From Anaerolineaceae bacterium UBA4081 (GTDB lineage Bacteria; Chloroflexota; Anaerolineae; Anaerolineales; Anaerolineaceae), in the NCBI GenBank assembly GCA_002383615.1, contig DFYN01000125.1:8156-13193 (forward strand): a DNA stretch of 5,038 nt, given 5' to 3'. The translations under genes and the position numbers were made by a program. The notes beneath the pieces are model-generated. The model saw only the letters and a program-made list of their open reading frames with translations. It had not been told where the DNA came from and ran no database searches. This document shows, in pieces, positions 1 to 5,038 of this stretch (positions within the stretch are counted from its first letter, which is position 1; each line of letters opens with the position of its first letter).

Positions 1-1640
1 TCGGGACTGCCATTCAAAACGCACGCTTATTTGAAGAAACTCGCCGCCGGGCAAGGCAGCTTGGGTTGTTAAACGAAATCACTCATTTGGGTTTAGCCTC
101 ACCGGGCATGACGGAAATGATGAACATGCTGGCGGACCAGTTGGACGCTATGTTCACTGCCAGTAATGTCTATATCACCCTGTGGGATGAAACGACCGGT
201 CAAGCTTACCTGGCGGCATCTTCCCGCAATGTTCGCCCGCTGATCAGCAGCATGGCATCTGGGATAGACCCCGAGGAATTAAGCCTGGTCGCTTCTGCTC
301 TGGAAAGCGGCAAACCGGAGTTTATTGAAGATTTAAGCCAGACCACATTTGTCAGCCAACGCATTGTGAGCTATGTGCCTGACCATTCTGCATTGGTATT
401 ACCTTTAATTGCAGACAGCAGGCGGTTGGGAGCTGTCGTTATCGGTTTTCATGAAGGTCAACGCATTCCGCTTCAAGAAATTTCCCTGGCAGAGCACGCA
501 GCTGCCCAAATTGCCCTGACGATTGCCCGGGCTCAATCCCTTGCGACCGAGCAGAAACGATCTACCCAATTGGAGCGGGCTAATTCCATTATTACTGCGC
601 TGGGCAAAGTTGCTACCCGCGTACAACATGCGCCGGATTTGGAAAGCGTACTGGAGACACTGGGAACTGAGTTGGACCGCCTGGGGTTCCATAGCCTTGT
701 TGCTCTGCGGGATGGCGACGATGAGCGTTTACGAATACGGTATATATCGTTGACTGAAGATGCACAGGCATTCCTGCGCAGAGTCGGCGTTCTTGATATC
801 CACACCATTCCAATAGACTCGCCTGAATTTCCTGATTTGCAAGAATTAGTGGAGAAAGAGGACGCGACCTTCTTAACGAATCCCATCAAACTGGTACTCG
901 GAAATTTACGTGAACCGCTCGCAAGCCTTTCATCAGACCTGTTTCGGTTGGTAGGATTAACCAGCCGCACGCGCTCCATCAGCCTACCCCTGCAAATAGA
1001 TGAACGGGTTATCGGCTTACTGGGGCTTTGGAGCGACACTCTGGAAGTCAGTGATGTGGCTGCTGCCATGACCTTCGCTGCCCAGGTGGCGATTGCCATT
1101 GAGAAGACCCGCTTAATGGACGAAGTACAAGAGTTAGCCATCACAGACGATTTGACGCATGTTTATAACCGCAGGGCGCTGTTTGAATTTGGCAAGCGTG
1201 AAGTGGACATGGCTTTACGCTTTGGGCGTCCCTTGACTGCCCTGATGGTGGATGGCGACTGGTTCAAAGCAATCAATGACACAAAAGGACATTTGATTGG
1301 CGATCAAGTACTGACTGCCCTGGCTGAACGCTTGCGCAAGGCTGTCCGGGATGTAGATATCGTTGGGCGGTATGGGGGGGACGAGTTTGTGGTGTTGTTG
1401 GTCGAAGTTGACCTCCAAGATGCAATGCATGTCGCTCGTCGATTACTTGCAACCATCAATGATCAACCATTCATAACTGATGCAGGCAAGACGACTTTAA
1501 CGATTAGTATTGGGGCAGCCGCATGTGTGACCGAAACGACAAGTATCAGTGATCTGATCCGTGAGGCTGATCGCGCCTTGTACATTGCAAAAGATGCCGG
1601 GCGTAAGCGATTAGCTACAATACAAGGTGTGGTGATGTAA
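1..1640 (+). CDS. Multi-GAF diguanylate cyclase (GGDEF), 5'-truncated
   Basis: This is the C-terminal 545 residues of a predicted cytosolic enzyme that would condense two GTP to cyclic di-GMP under control of GAF sensor domains. Codons are read in the frame starting at base 3, and TAA is at 1638-1640. The frame is open to the left edge and begins with a typical GAF ending (AIQNARLFEE, 12-38), so the TTG at 66 is not the start and the true N-terminus lies outside. Domains in order: end of a first GAF (to about 60), a second GAF (about 66-530), a helical linker, a third GAF (about 565-1110), a short signalling helix (about 1100-1140), then GGDEF to the end. I see no membrane segment. The GAF parts contain no cysteine, which argues against covalent bilin binding; their ligands are unknown. 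No EAL or HD-GYP follows. Diguanylate cyclase is well supported, but the signal sensed is not determinable. The gene runs into the next one with a two-base gap. Confidence 0.95.
   Translation, partial: GTAIQNARLFEETRRRARQLGLLNEITHLGLASPGMTEMMNMLADQLDAMFTASNVYITLWDETTGQAYLAASSRNVRPLISSMASGIDPEELSLVASALESGKPEFIEDLSQTTFVSQRIVSYVPDHSALVLPLIADSRRLGAVVIGFHEGQRIPLQEISLAEHAAAQIALTIARAQSLATEQKRSTQLERANSIITALGKVATRVQHAPDLESVLETLGTELDRLGFHSLVALRDGDDERLRIRYISLTEDAQAFLRRVGVLDIHTIPIDSPEFPDLQELVEKEDATFLTNPIKLVLGNLREPLASLSSDLFRLVGLTSRTRSISLPLQIDERVIGLLGLWSDTLEVSDVAAAMTFAAQVAIAIEKTRLMDEVQELAITDDLTHVYNRRALFEFGKREVDMALRFGRPLTALMVDGDWFKAINDTKGHLIGDQVLTALAERLRKAVRDVDIVGRYGGDEFVVLLVEVDLQDAMHVARRLLATINDQPFITDAGKTTLTISIGAAACVTETTSISDLIREADRALYIAKDAGRKRLATIQGVVM
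1134..1622 (+). other. GGDEF catalytic domain with intact active site and I-site
   Basis: This is the catalytic domain of the first gene. The entry motif DDLTHVYNRR lies at 1146-1175; His replaces the usual Gly after LT. The metal-binding loop reads DGDWFKAIND (1251-1280), keeping the first Asp, the Phe-Lys pair and the Asn. GH..GD (1287-1304) keeps the second guanine-contacting Asp. The signature RYGGDEF (1368-1388) is canonical, so the domain should be active. An RDVD sequence (1347-1358) sits exactly five residues before GGDEF, which is the spacing of the RxxD inhibitory site in PleD-type cyclases. Product feedback inhibition is therefore predicted. The activity is inferred from conserved residues only. 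Confidence 0.93.
1631..1636 (+). promoter_or_regulatory. Probable ribosome binding site for the second gene
   Basis: GGTGAT matches the downstream half of the consensus GGAGGTGAT and ends six bases before the ATG at 1643. It lies inside the last codons of the upstream gene, whose TAA ends only two bases before that ATG. A further AAGGTG at 1624-1629 is less well spaced. This arrangement supports ATG 1643 as the start and suggests that ribosomes finishing gene 1 re-initiate on gene 2. The match is partial, so confidence is moderate. Confidence 0.5.
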
Positions 1641-1642
1641 AG

Positions 1643-4600
1643 ATGAATAAACCTCGCTCCCAACCTCACTCAGAAATCCAACACTCCTCGCCACTTGAAA
1701 GCGGCTCTGAAACAAAGTTGGTGACATTAATGGCGCGCTTACCTGCCATGGCGTATCGCTGTAAAAATGATGCGTTTTGGACCATGCTTTATGTCAGCGA
1801 GGGCTGCCAGCGCCTGACAGGCTATTCGCCGGAAGAACTCCTAAATAATCATAAGGTCCCATTTATCGAAATTATTCATCCTGATGACCGCCTTGAAGTT
1901 CGCTCAATGATTGACCGAGGTGTGGACGCACACAAGCCTTATGAGATGTTGTACCGAATCATTACCGCGCAGGGCAAGTTGTGTTGGGTGTGGGAACAAG
2001 GTGAAGCAATTTACAGTAATGACGGTTCGGTAGACTCTTTGGAAGGTCTTATCATGGATATTACCGACCGGGTGCAGGCTGAAGAAGACCTGCGCGCCAG
2101 CCAGAGACGATATCAGAGCCTGTTTGAAGCTTCTCCGGACGCAATTCTGCTGACAGACCTGACAGGCGTGATTGAAGTATGCAACGCTCGCTCTGCATCC
2201 TTGTTGGAAGTGGAAACCCCTGCAGATTTAATCGGCAAGAACGTCGTGGATTTTCTGATCCCAGAAGATTCGCGCCGAATTCTGGAAAATATCAAGATAT
2301 TAATCGCGGAAAACACCGTTCAACACAGTATCTATCACCGTATTCAAAAAAACGGTGACATGCAAACGTTGGATATCAGCGCCTCTGTGATTAGAGGTTT
2401 AGACGATCAGCCACGTGCAATAACAGTAGTTGCCAGAGATGTGACGGGAGACACACTCACTCAACAACAACTGCAATTAAGCGAAACACGCTATCGGGCG
2501 ATTGTAGAAGACAACCCGGAAATGATTCTGCGATTTCTGGCAGACGGCACGGTGACATTTGCTAATGCTGCTACCTTGCATTACTTTGGAAAAAAACGCG
2601 AAGAGATCGTTGGGCGACCTTTTGAACCAGTCATCCCGTCCGAAGACCAGCCATTGGTCAATGAAATGACCAATGCGCTCATCACCCTTAACCGCCCAGT
2701 CACAGTAGAACATCGTCTTATCCTGGAAAATGGCGAGACCCGTTGGACGCGCTGGACTGCCCGCCCTATTTTGGATGACGCCGGTAATTTTTTGGAATAC
2801 CAGATGGTGGGCGTAGATATCACCGAAGTAAAGAAGGCTGATCGTGCATTGCGTGAGTCCGAGCGCCGCTGGCGTGAGCTGCTTGAAAACATCAAACTGA
2901 TTGCCGTTATTCTGGATGTGCATGGCGAAGTGACATTCTGCAATGGTTATTTTAGTGAGATCACAGGCTGGGCGCGTGAGCAGGTGATTGGGCAATCCTG
3001 GTTTGACCGGTTCTTGCCTTTTGAGGTGAGTACCAGTTTCAAGAATGTGTTCCTCGAGGCGACTTTTAGCGGTATCATCCCGGCGCGCTATGAGCATCCC
3101 CTGGTCACCAAGCGTGGTGAGCAGCGGATGATTTCCTGGAACAATACCCTTCTCCGCAATCACCAGGGCGAGGTGGTTGGCATTGCCAGCATTGGCGAGG
3201 ATATTACCGAGCGAAAATGGGCAGAGAAGGTTCAGGCAGCTATTTACAAAATCTCACAGGCTGCTAATGCGGCAGAATCCTTGCCAGAGTTGTACCGCCT
3301 CATTCACTCCATTCTGAGTGAACTAATGCCGGTAGATAACTTCTTTATTGCCCTAAGCGATAAACAGACTGAGTTAATCTCGTTCCCTTATTTTATGGAC
3401 CAGTATGACCCGCAGCCTGCGCCAAAACGTCCCGGACGTGGCTTGACTGAGTATGTATTCCGTACAGGTAAAGCCCTGTTGGCATCCCCGGCAGTGTTCA
3501 AGGAAATGGTGGCTCGCGGTGAAGTTGAGTCGATTGGTGCACCTTCCCTGGACTGGTTGGGGGTCCCGCTTAAAGTGGAAAACAGGATTATTGGTGTCAT
3601 GGTTACCCAGACTTATACCGAAGGTATCCGGTTTGGACGGCGTGAAGAACAAATCCTGTCCTTTGTGTCCAGCCAGGTAGCCATGGCGATTGACCGCAAG
3701 CGCTCTGAGGAGGAATTGCGCACCAATCAGCAGCGATACCAAACCCTGGTTGAAGCCAGCACTGACGGTATTTTCCTGGAGACGCTGGATGGGCGCATCA
3801 TTGACTGCAATCCATCCGGCTGCAAGATGTACGGATACACAAAAGAGGAATTGCTGCATCTGACTGTGGCAGATTTGATGCCCGAAGAGCAGCGCTCAAC
3901 CCTTGAGCAAGTCATTAAAATTGAACTCACCAATGGGGGTATGTTGACCGAGTCGGTAGGCTTGCGTAAAAATGGCGCTACCTTCCCGATTGAAGTCAGT
4001 ACCCGCTTAACTTATCTGGCTGATCAGCGCTTGGTGGTGGCTTTCATTCGGGATATCACCGAACGAAAATTAGCCGAAGAGACCATCCTGGAAAGTGAAA
4101 CCAAATTCCGAACCCTGGCTGAAACCGCAGCGGTAGGTATCTTTATCCACCAGGGCAAGGAGTTTGTGTACGTCAATCCAGGTTGGATGGCTATCACCGG
4201 GTATAGTGAAGAAGAATTAATGGCAATGCCATTCTGGAAGTTATCGCCGCCGGACGACCAGGCGGGTTGGCGGGAGATGGCAACGGCTCATTCACGGGGT
4301 GAAGGACCTTCGTCACGCTATGAATCGCGCATCATAACTAAGTCCGGAGAAGAACGGTGGGTGGACATCGGGGTGGGCGTCATTGAATTCTCTGGCACCA
4401 AAGCCACGGTAGGCACAGCCAGCGACATTACCGAGCGAAAGCAAACCGAAGAGCGGCTGCGCCTGCAATCAACTGCGCTGGAGTCGGCAGCCAATGCGAT
4501 TGTAATTTTAAACCGCGAAGGAAGGATTTCCTGGGTCAATCAGGCTTTTATGTGGTTGACAGGATATACCGAGCGGGAAGTCCTCGATGCTACCCTGGAG

Positions 4601-5038
4601 TTCTTTGATTCGGGCAGGCAGGATGCTCAGTTTTATAAGCAACTGTGGGATGTAGTCCTGGATGGGCGGGTTTGGCACGGTGAACTGGTGAACCGCCGCA
4701 AAGATGGCAGTCAATACACTGAGGAAATGACTCTCACGCCGGTGTTGGATGATGCTGGACGGTTAATTAGTTTTGTTGCCATCAAACAAGATATCACCTA
4801 CCGAAAACAGCGTGAACGGGAACTGGAAACGATTGCCAAAGTAAGCGCTGCTCTTCGGACTGCAACGACGCGTAATCAGATTATTCCGCTGATCCTCGAC
4901 CAGCTAATGGATCTATTGGGGGGCGATGGGGCAACCATTGGCATGATTGACCCGGTAACGCGCGAAACCGTCATTGAAATGGGTATGGGCAATTGGCGCA
5001 TTCTGGCGGGTAAACGCCTGCCCTTTGGAAGCGGCATT
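1643..5038 (+). CDS. Multi-PAS/GAF sensory protein, output domain beyond window (3'-truncated)
   Basis: This is an uninterrupted frame of 1132 codons from ATG 1643 to the window edge, encoding a large soluble signal-integrating protein. Approximate domains by residue: PAS1 28-144, PAS2 157-270, PAS3 284-396, PAS4 407-525, GAF1 527-686, PAS5 699-809, PAS6 822-933, PAS7 945-1055, and GAF2 1061 onward (cut). Most PAS units end in the PAC signature D-I-T-E/D-R (residues 139, 392, 520, 804, 928, 1050), followed by a short signalling helix of the 'AEE.L..SE..YR.L' kind. PAS2 ends in a degenerate DVTGD (266). PAS1 has the fold marks LTGY and HPDDR of PAS_3 domains. There is no LOV cysteine motif, no cysteine in GAF1, and no hydrophobic membrane segment. 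No catalytic domain is visible; a histidine kinase, GGDEF or HD-GYP output is likely downstream. Ligands are unknown. The gene is probably cotranscribed with the cyclase before it. Confidence 0.95.
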   Translation, partial: MNKPRSQPHSEIQHSSPLESGSETKLVTLMARLPAMAYRCKNDAFWTMLYVSEGCQRLTGYSPEELLNNHKVPFIEIIHPDDRLEVRSMIDRGVDAHKPYEMLYRIITAQGKLCWVWEQGEAIYSNDGSVDSLEGLIMDITDRVQAEEDLRASQRRYQSLFEASPDAILLTDLTGVIEVCNARSASLLEVETPADLIGKNVVDFLIPEDSRRILENIKILIAENTVQHSIYHRIQKNGDMQTLDISASVIRGLDDQPRAITVVARDVTGDTLTQQQLQLSETRYRAIVEDNPEMILRFLADGTVTFANAATLHYFGKKREEIVGRPFEPVIPSEDQPLVNEMTNALITLNRPVTVEHRLILENGETRWTRWTARPILDDAGNFLEYQMVGVDITEVKKADRALRESERRWRELLENIKLIAVILDVHGEVTFCNGYFSEITGWAREQVIGQSWFDRFLPFEVSTSFKNVFLEATFSGIIPARYEHPLVTKRGEQRMISWNNTLLRNHQGEVVGIASIGEDITERKWAEKVQAAIYKISQAANAAESLPELYRLIHSILSELMPVDNFFIALSDKQTELISFPYFMDQYDPQPAPKRPGRGLTEYVFRTGKALLASPAVFKEMVARGEVESIGAPSLDWLGVPLKVENRIIGVMVTQTYTEGIRFGRREEQILSFVSSQVAMAIDRKRSEEELRTNQQRYQTLVEASTDGIFLETLDGRIIDCNPSGCKMYGYTKEELLHLTVADLMPEEQRSTLEQVIKIELTNGGMLTESVGLRKNGATFPIEVSTRLTYLADQRLVVAFIRDITERKLAEETILESETKFRTLAETAAVGIFIHQGKEFVYVNPGWMAITGYSEEELMAMPFWKLSPPDDQAGWREMATAHSRGEGPSSRYESRIITKSGEERWVDIGVGVIEFSGTKATVGTASDITERKQTEERLRLQSTALESAANAIVILNREGRISWVNQAFMWLTGYTEREVLDATLEFFDSGRQDAQFYKQLWDVVLDGRVWHGELVNRRKDGSQYTEEMTLTPVLDDAGRLISFVAIKQDITYRKQRERELETIAKVSAALRTATTRNQIIPLILDQLMDLLGGDGATIGMIDPVTRETVIEMGMGNWRILAGKRLPFGSGI
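1724..4807 (+). repeat. Array of seven diverged PAS/PAC units interrupted by one GAF
   Basis: Protein-level repeats inside the second gene lie at about 1724-2074, 2111-2452, 2492-2830, 2861-3217, 3737-4069, 4106-4441 and 4475-4807, with a GAF domain at about 3221-3700 between the fourth and fifth. Unit starts recur about every 110-130 residues outside the GAF insert. The units are clearly different in sequence, so they are old duplications or accretions rather than recent copies. Only the PAC ends remain similar in DNA. For example, the 14 bases ATTACCGAGCGAAA occur identically at 3203-3216 and 4427-4440, with close variants near 4055 and 4793. Boundaries are estimated by eye. Confidence 0.85.
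2652..2675 (+). repeat. Perfect 9-bp inverted repeat with 6-base loop, intragenic
   Basis: CATTGGTCA (2652-2660) and TGACCAATG (2667-2675) are exact reverse complements around the loop ATGAAA. The hairpin lies within the PAS3 coding region (residues around PLVNEMTNA). It is not followed by a T-run, so it is not an intrinsic terminator. It may be chance or an mRNA structure; no function can be assigned. Confidence 0.45.

Noticed and set aside
66..68. TTG at 66 as the start of the cyclase gene
   Set aside because: The same frame is open to the window edge and encodes a conserved GAF ending just upstream, so the start is outside the window.
533..1144. Antisense open frame of 203 codons
   Set aside because: It is the complement of the GAF part of the cyclase gene. 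The Ser/Arg-rich, low-complexity translation is typical of a shadow frame.
2314..2357. Inverted repeat CACCGTT / AACGGTG
   Set aside because: The arms are only 7 bp with a 30-base loop inside coding sequence, which is compatible with chance.
2477..3163. Antisense open frame of 228 codons
   Set aside because: It lies wholly opposite the PAS3/PAS4 coding region, its translation shows no recognisable domain, and the + strand frame has clear PAS motifs throughout.
3374..3859. Antisense open frame of 161 codons
   Set aside because: It is opposite the GAF1/PAS5 coding region of the second gene and has no family resemblance or supporting ribosome site.
1643..5038. Light sensing by LOV or bilin-binding domains
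   Set aside because: No PAS unit shows the LOV cysteine motif (NCRFLQ type), and GAF1 has no cysteine for a bilin. Heme or flavin binding cannot be judged from sequence by eye.

Overview
The window holds two large, co-directional, cytosolic-looking sensory genes on the + strand, both cut by the window edges. It contains essentially no non-coding DNA: the only gap is two bases (1641-1642). Base composition is near 50% GC. The style (long GAF/PAS chains, GAF ends of the 'AIQNARLFEE' type, first PAS of the 'AYRC..D..W' type) resembles environmental bacteria of the Chloroflexota, especially Anaerolineae. That assignment is from family resemblance only and is tentative, because similar proteins occur in Deltaproteobacteria and Cyanobacteria.

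Region 1 (up to 1640) is the C-terminal 545 residues of a multi-GAF diguanylate cyclase. It shows the tail of one GAF domain, two more GAF domains, then a C-terminal GGDEF domain with intact catalytic residues and an intact RxxD product-inhibition site. The reading frame is open to the left edge, so the real start is upstream.

Region 2 (1643 to the right edge) is an open frame of at least 1132 codons with no stop. It has seven PAS domains and two GAF domains, in the order PAS x4, GAF, PAS x3, GAF (cut). The output domain (histidine kinase, GGDEF or HD-GYP) lies beyond the window. Any listing that requires a stop codon inside the window would miss this gene, although it covers two thirds of the sequence.

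The two genes are almost certainly one transcription unit and probably translationally coupled. The simplest reading is a local c-di-GMP or phosphorelay module: gene 1 makes c-di-GMP in response to GAF-sensed signals, and gene 2 integrates many further signals. I see no RNA gene, mobile element, CRISPR array, promoter or terminator. The families are known, and nothing here amounts to an undescribed system. The more notable points are the sensor-domain count, the coupling, the I-site and a perfect 9-bp hairpin inside the second gene.
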